64,000 nt of DNA from Lyophyllum atratum (taxonomy: Eukaryota; Basidiomycota; Agaricomycetes; Agaricales; Lyophyllaceae): assembly GCA_014905825.1 (NCBI GenBank), contig JACGCN010000005.1, positions 2,046,001 through 2,110,000 of the forward strand, given 5' to 3'. Below are positions 47,343 to 58,324 of the stretch, in pieces. Under the pieces are notes generated by a model, which worked only from the letters and a program-made list of their open reading frames with translations, was not told the origin of the DNA and searched no databases. The first letter of the stretch is position 1; each line of letters opens with the position of its first letter. A program made the translations under genes and the position numbers.

Positions 47343-48169
47343 TTATACACTTCCTGGGCCGACGTACTGGAGTTGGTTGTGAGGAATTGCATTATGACGG
47401 TGGTTTCCGATGTAGTAAATTTGGACTACCGATTCAATCAGCTGGAAAACATAATGCGACTCTTCAGGCTTCGAGACGCGTTCGCTCCCCTGATAGATAT
47501 TGATAAGCCGTTACAGCATAAATATAGCTACCACGCACCTTTCTGCTGAGTGGTTGACTAGCAATGTGGATTACTGTTCCACGTCGTAATGTAACGGACC
47601 CGGCTCTTCCGCCTTTGTATTCGAAATCTTCCCTCAAAAACACGGATTCTCCTGCCTTTAGTCCGAGCGGTGAGCATGGGTTTCGATTTGCAAGGGATGG
47701 GTACATACTGAGAAGTACTCCTTGGACCTCGGTCCCCCAAGCCTTTGTGCCAATAAGATGTGCGGGACCATCGGAGACTTGATGAGTGGCAAGACAGGTT
47801 CTCGGGAGGTACGCTCACGCTTAGCCCTGACACGGTATGCTGCGTTTAGTGCTGTCAATTCGGGCGGCGCAACGCCTGCCTGGGGCTATTTCGTATGCCA
47901 TAAATTCAGAGGAAGTGAGGATAACGTCTTCTGGCCTACCGTGTGGTACAACATGAGGACATCGGTAATTTCGACCGTTTCTCCAGCTGGTATGTCCACG
48001 AACTGTCCTTGAGCAGCGGCATTCAACTCTGTGGCTGGAACGGAGACAGAGAGCTTGACCCGAGTACGAGCCTTGTGAGATAGTCAGCTTCCATGAACGA
48101 GAGGTCGAGCCATCTTTCGCTCACCGGGTAGGCGGGCTGTTGATAGGTTGGGTTCGTGGTGTGTGACAT
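47343..48169 (-). CDS. Orphan five-exon gene, 205 aa
   Basis: The ATG at 48,167-48,169 gives MSHTTNPTYQQPAYP. Then exons reading ARTRVKLSVSVPATELNAAA, GQFVDIPAGETVEITDVLML; QAGVAPPELTALNAAYRVRA, PHILLAQRLGGPRSKEYFS; AGESVFLREDFEYKGGRAGS, VTLRRGTVIHIASQPLSRK; and SHYVFQLIESVVQIYYIGNH, ending QYVGPGSV at TAA 47,343-47,345. All four introns are GT-AG and all are phase 0, and the frame is intact, so it is probably a live gene. The last two exons suggest a small beta-rich domain of the SH3/BAH kind, but no family is recognised. It lies between two kinase-like genes on the same strand. Confidence 0.75.
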
Positions 48170-48661
48170 TGTCGTCGTGAGGCGATGGACAGATCTGCAA
48201 TTGGGAAGGGTTTATATACCTATATTGAAACCCTCATATGACTCGGTACTGGCAAGTAAGGTGTGAAATAGTACAGGATCCTAGACTCTTGCCATCACGA
48301 GAAGGCCATCTCATTATGGAAGAACAGTTCGGCGCCGGGGTCCCTGTAGGGAATGTTCTATGAGTAAGTCAGTGGGTCCACAGGGAAGGGGGAATCTTGA
48401 CTCAGGACTGCTCAGTTGTTGTGCCTTGAAACTATCGAATAGAAGATATTCTAGTACAGAATCTAGATAGGCATCTGGAGAAGCCATCCACTATGGAAGC
48501 ACGGTTCGGCACCGGGGTCTCCGTAGGGTATGTTCCATAAGCAACCCTTCTGTGGGTCCATAGAAAAGGGGGGATCTTGGAGAAGATATACCGAGGGGCC
48601 CAGGGCAACAAAGCTTCAAATGTTGGGGCAAGCCAGAATGACAGGCGAGCACGTGGATAGA

Positions 48662-50274
48662 TTAACGATGCAAGAAAGCAGACAAAAATTGGTGAGTCAT
48701 ATGGGTGCTTCTACGGATACACGCAACAGTGCGTCGTACCCAGGTATATTCACAAATGAACCGCATGAACATGGTGCTTAGCGGCAGTGGAGGTTCTCGG
48801 AAAGCAGCCCACTGTTTGATAAAAGCTGGGTCGAGCCCTTCCCATGGATCGACACGTTCCTCGTCATGCGGGCGAGGTCGAGGGGAGGCCAGTAGCTGCT
48901 CTCTAGTCGTCAGTGGGTAAACCTCTTCTTCCAAGAACCGAAGAGCCTCTGCAGCCGTGAAACGTTGTGAGACAATCCGAGTTCTTAGCCTGTCAAGGAA
49001 TGGCGCTAGCATAGGAAGATCTGGAGTCAAGTGCTGAGTGGCTTCAGCGCATTGCGTCGATGAAATGTGATTGAATACATCTCACTTGATAATGATAGCG
49101 CAATAGCAATCCCAAAGAACCGACATCCCAAGCAAAGGGGTCAAAGTCGAACTCCCCTTGACAAGTATCGAGCGGCACACAACCAGGTGTTCCCTGCCAA
49201 GATTTTTGGTAAGGAAGTCTGCACTCGTCTAAGGTCCACGTTTCGGGGAACTTGGTAGCGAGGTCGAAATCGAAAAGGGCATAAGTTAGTTGCCCGTTTG
49301 ATCGTAGATGTATGCGATGAGGGTTTTCGAAATCCCGACCGAACCCCGCGAAATGATTGACCAGTATGTTTCCGTTGCTGATGTCCTGAAAATGCTGAAT
49401 GTGAATATGGAAATTAGAACTGATTGTAAGAAACATACTCCGTGGGCAACCTTATGGCCGTGCAGAAATATCAGTCCCTGAGAGATTGCAGATCAGTACT
49501 TGTGTTGAATTTCGTCGGCGGGAATCTATTATACCTTCAGCAAACATCGTATAATTTCGAGAACTTCGCTCATGCTCGAGGGAATGGGCTGTGCCCAATT
49601 ATCGCCCCACCTGTTTCTATATTGAGCCGCCTGTCCAACGTTGTCATTGATGTAGCGAAACGCACCTTGGCATAACAGCAAACCAGAATTCACCGAACGG
49701 GAGCAACTCAAGTACAGGAATGACACGATTAAAGTCTTCGTGGGACACTGGACTGCCTAGCTCATGAAGGAATTGAAAGATTTTATGCTCTTCACTGCCA
49801 GCAGCGACTACCTTAATAGCCACATGCCGCCGTTGTGAATCTTGGGCGTAGAAGACATTTCCCTTGAAAAAATAAGCAATAGAATAAGAGTTCGTATTGG
49901 ACGGAGTCTCACTGAATGGCCCAAGAAGGCTGCCAAAGGGGGAGTGAATTGGTAGCCGGCTACCTCCGATGCTCCTCTAACAATGGCATACGGAAATTCG
50001 GAATCGCATGATTCATTGGGGGAAAGCGAAGGTTGGGAGACGGTAGTGAGGCATCCATCTCTGTCGAGCACTGGGATGTACGGTGTATAACCGTGGCTCG
50101 AAAACCACTGACGCATAAAATCAGAATGAAATATAGCATCCCGCTTTTCAATATTGGCATCATCGCGGCGAGCTTTCAACTCCTTCTGTATCTCTGACTG
50201 TGATTCGTGAAGCAGGTTGGGATGTTGAATGATGTTGAGAAAAACTGAACACGTACTTCCGTTGGTTCATCCAT
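48662..50274 (-). CDS. FDFD kinase-like gene 2
   Basis: Starts MDEPTE at 50,272-50,274, first intron GTACGT. Then SQSEIQKELKARRDDANIEK, SDFMRQWFSSHGYTPYIPVL, TPPLAAFLGHS; VFYAQDSQRRHVAIKVV (VAIK lysine); VIPVLELLPFGEFWFAVMPR; WGDNWAQPIPSSMSEVLEII; a catalytic-loop-like HG-DISNGNILVNHFAGF, where Gly replaces Arg of HRD; LTYALFDFDLATKFPETWTL with DFD for DFG; GEFDFDPFAWDVGSLGLLL; and LTPDLPMLAPFLDRLRTRIV... EPPLPLSTMFMRF to the end. No stop or frameshift was found, so this is the intact member of the trio. The family is lineage-specific in agaricomycetes; whether it phosphorylates is unknown. Confidence 0.8.
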
Positions 50275-50584
50275 CTTCTACGTATCTTCAACAAGAATAT
50301 GGGTTGAAGGTCGTTCCGAGGTTCGCTTGAAGGTATCGATAGAACGACCTTGTGAAAATTGTAATCTGTAAAGTTCAACTGGTCGAGGTCTGGTTGGGGT
50401 TTGGTCACGGTAGTGGTACTAGTAGTACGGCCGGCTGCCGCCACCGAAGTTCGAACTTGATGCACGTGATCGACCCACATTAACGTTACGCTGACATCAC
50501 ACCCCTATAGAAGTGCTTCTATTTATGGCTCTCATATGTACCATGCCGAGCGCGCCCAACATATTCATGATAAATCTTGTGGAC

Positions 50585-51600
50585 TCAGGAGCTGTCTACA
50601 TACCCATCAGCCCGAAATTGCACCGTACCAAGGAAAGTTTTTGCCAAGACGGTACTACACCATTGCCAATGATCTAGATCGTGGTAGTTCGTGACCACTG
50701 ACTCGTGAGAGGACCCAAGGTACGTATACGGTATATATGAGTACGTCGTATCAATGTCATAGTTTGAGCGACCAAGACGGGTTGCCAGGGTTTGTAGAGG
50801 GCGTCTCTGCACCGTCATTTCTCTTTCTGATTGCAATGTAGATATCAAGCGATGCTTCAAGGGAGATAAGAACCTACTAGCATGGAGCTCAATGCGGTGC
50901 TTGATGTTCACTAGACGTACTGTGTGTGAGAGACAGATCTGTGAGTCACCGCAGGAGAGAAGAGAAGGCTCGGGGAAAAGATACCATTATGATGTATTTG
51001 GAGTTTTTTGGCCTCGTAGTTCATAAACCGTGACTCATTTCCAGCTTTGGTGCTATCGATCAGTACGCCAGAATTGAGTTGGAAAAGGTGACTCAGCAGT
51101 GCGCGGACACGTGGGTGCGGTAGATCAGAGACCGTCATTCTAGGGCGAATGGAGATGTGAATGTGGCACTCATGTCCAGCGGACTGAGGTGATCTCAAAG
51201 AAGAGCCCAACAGTGTACCCTGCATACAGGAAACATGTGAAGTGAGATTGAGCGGCCCAGCGCATCAAGGACTGTAACACGTTAGCACGGGGTCCCTTGT
51301 CTTTTGCTGCCAACTTTCCTCTATCGGTTCAGCGCCAGTACAGCCTCGCCATTGGTGGAGACCTGTGTGGAGCATTTATCAATACTCATCGTGAGGTGGT
51401 AAAGGTAGAACCGAAAAATTTACCATTTCGGTCACAACGGCAGTTCTGCTCGCAATGTCGATCGTCAGCAAGACAGGGGCAGTTGCTTTGAGGTGTGAGC
51501 AAGGCAAGTTTCTGAGCAGTGAGGAAGCACGTCACATAGTGATTGCGAACAAATCTGAGTTTGGGACTCCATACCACGTTAACCACGCTGCGACGTCATT
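50585..51600 (-). pseudogene. EZH2-like SET gene, decayed copy A
   Basis: Minus-strand fragments of an E(z)-type histone methyltransferase: SNCPCLADDRHCEQNCRCDR (cysteine-rich pre-SET/CXC), LFQLNSGVLIDSTKAGNESR with FMNYEAKK (SET substrate and cofactor site; copy B has FINHD), and VNIKHRIELHA, matching VNGEHRIGLF. The upstream N-terminal half and parts of the CXC and SET are absent. The changed NHD motif and frame breaks indicate a dead copy. It points away from copy B. Confidence 0.65.
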
Positions 51601-51639
51601 TTCGTATGGAAGATGTCTGTCGTTACCGTGATCAGCAGA

Positions 51640-52434
51640 GGCCCACAGATCATTTGAACATATCGAGCTCTAAGATCTAAGTGATTGGTTCGACGTGGGT
51701 TACTGCGTCGCCTTTAGGTTCAAGCAAGGTTCAAGTAAGTCCTAAGATGAACCTGCGTTTACAGCTCCTCCTTATGCAGCGTTTTAGCTGCGCGTCTCAC
51801 AAGCGGCCTTCTGATCAGTTTCTCATAATTTAATTGTCCTGTTACTTGAGTCAAATAATAGAAAGAGAGGAATGGGCACTAGAGACAAACTGTAACATGA
51901 CGGATGGGCGCTTTATGATCAGAATTTGACAAAAGAAGCCCAGCTAGAAATGCGAACACGGCCCATAAAGTGTTGACTCGAGCATCTAGGTCGGACGGTC
52001 AGAGAGATCTTGCATTGAGTAAATATGGGTCCAGGCCTCACCTTGCGCAGCGCTCAGCCTCTGTTCGTTTACAGGCATCGCATCAAACTTCGGTGAAGAG
52101 GGAAAAACTAGAGCCCGCCATACAAGCGAAGTTGGAGCGCCATGATCTGGCTCCTTGTCTCTTTGTGGTAAAGCTGACCTGTCCGCTGTCAGGACCAGCG
52201 ACGAGATGGCCCCATGTAGCCAGAGAGATCAGGTCTACCAGCCATGATGGAGTAAGAAGAGTCGGTAAACAATCTTGAATGGCAAGTCACCAAAAAATGG
52301 TTGGCTTACATTACGTAAGCCGCGGGCCCGGCTCAACATTCCGCCAAAAATATCGGTGTAGAGTATGTTCAAGTACAGGCACAACCCTCGGTGAACATCG
52401 AATATTGAAGCTAGGACCCGCCACACTGTAGTCT
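51640..52434. other. Region between the two SET-domain genes
   Basis: No recognised gene. It would hold the promoter of copy B. A short plus-strand frame at 51,970-52,278 shows no motif. Confidence 0.4.
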
Positions 52435-55407
52435 ATGATCCTCGATGATATGGCTTCGGCGACCTATCTGCAAGTCTCCACCACTAGTGCTTATCTGGTC
52501 AAGACAATCTACCGAATAACTTGGGAGGACTTCTATGTTTGGGAACAGGATCACTGTCTACGAACCTTGCACTCCTTGGCTCGGTCTTTTCCTCAAGGAA
52601 TACCTCAAACAGAAAAATCTATATCTAGACTTCGTAGCTCTGTTCCCCTCCCTGTATTCTCCTCTCCCCTTGAGGACAGCCAGTCTTCTGACACCGACGA
52701 TGAAAGTTTCACCATCATGGATCACACCCACGGCAGCAGGAAACCCCGGATCACGACTGTCTCAGCCAAAGTCGTGGATATTACACGTCCAATTGAACCA
52801 TGCGCGGCCTACGAAGCATGTACGCCCACGAACCGGAATATCAATGTCGGGGATGATTCTGAATACATGCCATTTATACCCCTCATCGACGAGCCAAATT
52901 TTAATTTCCTCCTGCATGCGGGAGACTACAAATATTTCGACTGGCAGGTTCAGAACCGCGATCCTGACTGTAAGTTGACCCTTCTGGTATTTTCCATCGA
53001 ACCAACCCTCACAATCACTTGGATCTTTGAGTGCAAGTCATTTTGAAGCAGACGGTGCACACGCTCCATAATGTCTATAAATTATCACTACAGGATATCG
53101 AGAAAACGGGGATTCTACCTCAATCCGCCCTTTCAAACCTTCTTCCCGCCAGTCGCCGCCGGTATATATATTCTACGGTCTTCCTAACGGTGACTGACCT
53201 TCCTGTCCATAGCGACTTTCCGAAATGGCGCAATATATCCTCCCCTCTACCGTATGTACCATCCCACGCCGAGGCGGGCCCATCCAAGACGTTATCCAAC
53301 CTCGTGAACGACTTCTGCAATAATGCGAACTGTGTGATCGGTTACTGCACAGTACACTGTAAGTCTTTGCCTGGTCATCAACATTAAATGGAGCTAAATG
53401 GCACCCGGAAAGTGGGGGATATGCCTGCGCCTGAGGCCATCCCACCCATCATACCTACGAATGCTCTCGCTGACTCTGTAGATGCACCATGTGGGGCACA
53501 GTGTTTCCTCCGCGGAAAAGCTCTAGCCATGGTGATCATTCTAACACTTGAACTCCAGTTTCTTACTAACAACCATGTAGGGCACATATTGGAGTGCTGA
53601 AGACATCGAGCTTTTAACCACTATCCTCTCCTTCTCGCCAGACTTGGCGCCGTGCGATCTAGCGACTATCTGCCGCAATCCATGCCAAGAGGCGAGTATT
53701 TTCTTCTAAGTATCTTATGTCCTGCAAATCAATACTCTCATGGAAGGTATTCAAACACCGGGGACACCTTTTCCCAGACTCCGTTTTCACCAAGGTTAGT
53801 TATCGACAAGGTAACTAAAGGTCGTCCTGCCAGGCCGCTTGCGCACCAGCTCCAGGGTACACATTTCCTTATTATGGAAAACGTGCTGCTCCTCACACGC
53901 CGCAAATCCCCTAGACCACGACGCCGCATCGTTTACACCGTAAGAACCTCATAGATCCTCTATTCGCCTACTATCCGTGACATGCCTCCTTAGCAACTGG
54001 CCTTGCTCTCATCCAGGGCCCTGTGATAACAACTGCCCCTGTTTTGCTAACGACGCGCATTGTGAGCGGAGCTGCCGCTGTGACCGAAAATGTGATCATA
54101 CGTTGTATTTCTATCCTTCATGACGAGCGGCTACTTACTCCAGCAGGCCTCCGCCGGTGGCGGGGATGCCAATGCGCCAAGTCTAAGCAGCAAGGCAGGC
54201 AGCATATCACATGCAAAATCTCGCGGTGCCCATGCTATCGCGCGCACCGGGAGTGCGATCCCGAACTCTGCATCAAATGCGAAGCCAGGTCCGTATATAC
54301 AGTCTTTTTCAAGTAAATCCCGACTATCCGGCCTCACCTTGTGTCTTCGTATCTCAGAAGTGGGCTCGTGATCTTCCATACCATGCCCTGCATTTCGCCC
54401 AACTAAAAAAAACTTTCATCATCACTTAGACGCTTCGTCTGATATATGCAAGAATGCTTGTATACAACGTGGTATACCCAAGGTGCGAACACTTTCCTGG
54501 CAAACGCACGGCACGTCTGCTGACCTTGTGTGGTGCGCCCACTCAAAAGCGCACAGAGGTCCGACAGAGCGCATGGGGGTTGGAGCTATATATTGCCGAG
54601 GAGGCCAAAGAAGAGGAATTCGTCATCGGTCCGTGAAGCAAATTCTCCCCTGAACCGGTTGGCCCGAATTGACGCCTTTCCCGCATAGAATACACCGGTG
54701 AGCTCGTATACGAGGTCACTTCAATCTGCCGGGAGTGAGTACCACATCCGCGCCTCCATTCGCCCAGAAAACACCCATCCACAATCTCCTCAGCTTTGTG
54801 TCCACGCATCGTGGGCGGAGTTACCTTTTCCAACTCAATCCCATGATATCGATCGACAGCACCAAAGCTGGGAATGAGTCGCGCTTCATCAACCACGACC
54901 CCAAAAACGCTAATTGCCACGCAGGTGGTGTGTGCCCCGCTCTCACCCCTTCTCCCTCGTCTTCGTGACTCACAGATCCGTCTCATACCCGCAGTGCGAT
55001 TGGTGAACGGCGAACACCGCGCATCGGGCTCTTTACTCGTAAGTTCATATCTCCTCCTTTCCCCATTCCACCCATTTCCTTCCTCTGGCATGGACCCACA
55101 ACTGATGCCTATCTCCAACGTTCTTATTTCCTCCCTTCCCCATTACGTTCCACCCCACTTCCTTCTTCTGTCCCTTGATCTTTCGGCATGGACCCACAAC
55201 TGATGCCCCTCTCCACCTCGGCTTCATCCAGTGAGCGCTCTGTCACCCGGAACCGAGCTCCTCTTAAACTACGGTGACTCATTTTTCCAACGCGAGGGCG
55301 ATGAAGCACCAGAGGGGGAAAGACCTCCGAACGCTCCAGCCTCGAGCCTAGAGCAGGTGGTGTATACTCTTGATCAGCATTCGTCGGACGAGACGTACAG
55401 CGATTAA
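52435..55407 (+). CDS. EZH2-like (E(z)) histone methyltransferase, copy B
   Basis: Multi-exon gene for a Polycomb-type H3K27 methyltransferase. Order of domains: N-terminal region from MILDDMASATYLQ; NDFCNNANCVIGYCTVH; PCGAQCFL; a SANT-like TYWSAEDIELLTTILSFSPD; CDNNCPCFANDAHCERSCRC; CXC part RGCQCAKSKQQGRQHITCKI and CPCYRAHRECDPELC; SET from RTEVRQSAWGLELYIAEEA, EYTGELVYEV, SYLFQLNPMISIDSTKAGNE, SRFINHDPKNANCHA (NHD motif), VRLVNGEHR, and SALSPGTELLLNYGDSFF to TAA 55,407. One GC-AG intron (donor GAG|GCGAGT near 53,692) is used. Two extra bases at CGCGC (55,018-55,022) break HRIGLFT within SET. Either an error or a null copy. Start choice is tentative. Confidence 0.75.
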
Positions 55408-55726
55408 TCACAATTTGTGCAGTATGGGTTTCTTTGATACTTTGCTGACGTGACCTTGCCTGAGACCCGTTTTTAATCTGCCGAAGCTCCCGTTGCATGA
55501 ATTTCGCTCGGCAGGAGGTTACAACAGTTGCTGTCACGTTGTCAGGAAATAATGTGCAACCCCATTTCCCCCAAAATGATACTCTACAGTTTGAAATCAG
55601 AAGCTGGCGCGGCATTCGCTAAACCTGGGTGTATATTCACATACAGATATACCAGGCAGGCGTACATGTTACAGAGCCTTACCCAAACATTGAATGGGCT
55701 GGTATTTGCTTTCTCTGAAGAGGACA

Positions 55727-57357
55727 TCAACCAATGACTCGACAGAGTCGCCGAATGCAGGCGACCATGCGGTAGCCCCAGAGACGGGCGCAGATGAAGC
55801 GCAAAACTCGGAGCTTCCACGGAACAGGGGGTTCCCGAAACGCTGCCCATTTTTCCACAAATGATGGATCGAGGCCTTCCCATCGGTCATAGAAGTCGAA
55901 CCGCCGGAAATCTGCATCCCTGCATTCCACTGGAGTCTGTTTGAGCTGGCTTTCAGTTGTCTGCGGATAGACCTGCTCTTCAAAAAACAGAAGGGCTTCA
56001 GCAGCGGTAAAGCGCTGAGGTATGTCACGAGTTATCATCCTGTCAAACAGGGGTGCCAACATTGGAACCTTGGGTGTTAGATGCTAGTAGATGGTCGTCG
56101 GTGTCAATAGAAATAAACTCGAGGAAAAGGCTGGAAAAAATTTACCTGCCACCGATGACAGAACATCACACCCAACATACCAACATCAAATGCGAAGGGA
56201 TCGAAATCTGGTTCGCCATGCGAAGTATCGGAAGGAACTTGTAAGTATAATGTCCTCCATGATCTTTGGTAGGGCAAACGGCATTCCTCAGGCGTGTAAG
56301 ACTGCGGAAACATTGTCGCACAATCAAAATCGAACAACGCATAGGTTAAACGATTTTGAGATCTTAAGCTTTGGCGAAGCACATTCGTGTCGTTATCGGT
56401 TCCTCGGCCAAAATGATTGACAAGTATGTTTCCCAGTTTGATGTCCTGGAGCGATTTTAAGTATTGCTTGGGTAGACCCCTTAGTGGAACCTACCATATG
56501 TACGATTCTATGTTTATGGAGATAATTCAATCCCTGAAAACCATCAGGATGAAACATAGTGTTAATCGAAAACAAACCCACCTTTAGTAGACAATGGATG
56601 AACCGCAGGATTTCCCTCATGCTTTGAGCAATTGGACGATCAGGATCATCACCCCACCTGATGGACTGATTAATGGGACGACTCTTATATAATTCAAGGA
56701 GCGCGGTGTAAAGCCAGACCTAGGCATGACAGCAAACCAATAGCCGTCGTATGGCAGAAGGTCGAGTATAGGTATCACACACTCGAAGTCGTCCATCGAG
56801 GTCGACACGCCTTGCTCATAGAGGTAACGGAGGACTCGATACTCCTCGGTGCCATCTTTTACTACCTTTATAGCAACATGTCGACCTTGAGAGTCCTGAG
56901 CGCAAGCGACAACAATCTAGAGCGCGAATATTAATGAGCATCTTTGTATTCAATCCCTGTTATTCGTTCTCACCCTCCCCCCGGCGTACGCAGCCAAAGG
57001 TGGCGCGTCACTCCATTGACCAAAGTCCTTGCCCCCCTGATGTGCGTATGGAAACGCGTCCTCCCTTGGTTCATCACGGGGAGGGCATGTATAACCTGTC
57101 GATTGACCCTCGTGATAAATCCAGGTGTATAGTGTATAGCCCCGGGCAGAGAACCAAGACTTCAAGTCATCTGAGTCCCACCACTCTATCCGTTGTCTGC
57201 AGATATCCACATATTCCGCTGGGGTTTGTAGGAGAGAATCAAGGTTACGTTCAACTTGGTGGACCTGAGTCTAATGATGTTAGGACAGGTCAGCATGGCA
57301 TGGACATACGTGTCTTCCTAGCACTTTGAAAGGGCTAACCTCAGTGTATTTGCTCAT
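55727..57357 (-). CDS. FDFD kinase-like gene 3
   Basis: The ATG at 57,355-57,357 (MSKYTE) is followed by an intron and TQVHQVERNLDSLLQTPAEY. Then YTLYTWIYHEGQSTGYTCPP, DAPPLAAYAGG; CAQDSQGRHVAIKVVKDGTE; CVIPILDLLPYDGYWFAVMP; WGDDPDRPIAQSMREILRFI; LNYLHKHRIVHM-DIKLGNILVNHFG (catalytic-loop Asp present, HRD altered); LTYALFDFDCATMFPQSYTP (DFD); EPDFDPFAFDVGMLGVMFC; VPMLAPLFDRMITRDIPQRF and a C-terminus EPPVPWKLRVLRFICARLWG. No frameshift seen. More diverged than genes 1 and 2. Same strand and layout as the others, so the three arose by local duplication. Confidence 0.75.
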
Positions 57358-58324
57358 ACAGGGCGCTGGGTATAGTAATACAGCCGTGCACTGTGACTAG
57401 ATATCGCAATGAACCTTTACCAAAGAATGTTGTCAAGGTAGGCCATGATTTCGAGGCCACCCGTTATCAAGTCCGAGATTCCAACCCAAGTCAAACATGG
57501 CAAAATACGGTGTCCCACAACGCTCTCAGTTTGAGTTTGGCTCCACTACTAATCATAATCAGATTGAACGATATGCATGGTGGCCATGGGAAGTACCTCG
57601 AATCTCGTCTTAGTAATGAGTTTCATGGCTGGACAAGAGCTAAATCTGATTCCTGAGCTAGATCGACCGACTTGAGTCTTCAAGCTAAGAGCTTCAAATC
57701 CCCCGGCGCGCACTGGAAGGTCGTACAATAAGATACTTGATCTAATCCCGTAGCTTAAATGGAATGTTGTTTTTTCTCATCTACAGCAACTTCGACTGAC
57801 CTGCGTAGAGCTGTATACTTAGAGGTGAACCGTCGATACCACGTTGAAACTTGAGGGAGGTATCGTGCCGCAGACGCCCGAGGGTTTCGAGAGCCTTGTG
57901 TACATTACTTCGCGCCGTTCGCCTTGGCCTTGGACGCGTCCCGCAGGGTTGATCCCGCTCGAAGTTTGGTCCACCGCTCATAGGGTCGCAAGACGCATAC
58001 CTGCGGGATTGAACAATCCAGTCCGTCGCCGAACCCAAATTTAACGAGTCAACATTATCTGATCTCCGACTTGACTATCAGGTGGCACGTCTGGAGCGGT
58101 TCTCCTGGGTTAAGCTACAACAAGACCCATTTGGCATGAGTTGAACAGGGAACTGGAGGAAGTATGCGAAGTAACGATCATGGGATCGGTGGGGAGCGGA
58201 TGAGAGTAGGATCATTGAAATTTGCCTCCGTGAGTGGGGTTTGCCCATCATCCGTTCCATACTCACATAACATAGTCAATTTCACATCGTACTATCCGAG
58301 TCCACACTCATAAACCAGTATCGA
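57358..58324. other. Region upstream of BRR2, no gene
   Basis: Short ORFs on both strands (for example 57,781-58,038 minus) without motifs. The last few hundred bases should hold the BRR2 promoter. Confidence 0.4.

Noticed and set aside
57781..58044. Opposing ORFs of 66 and 85 codons
   Set aside because: No motif, no splice structure, mutual overlap.
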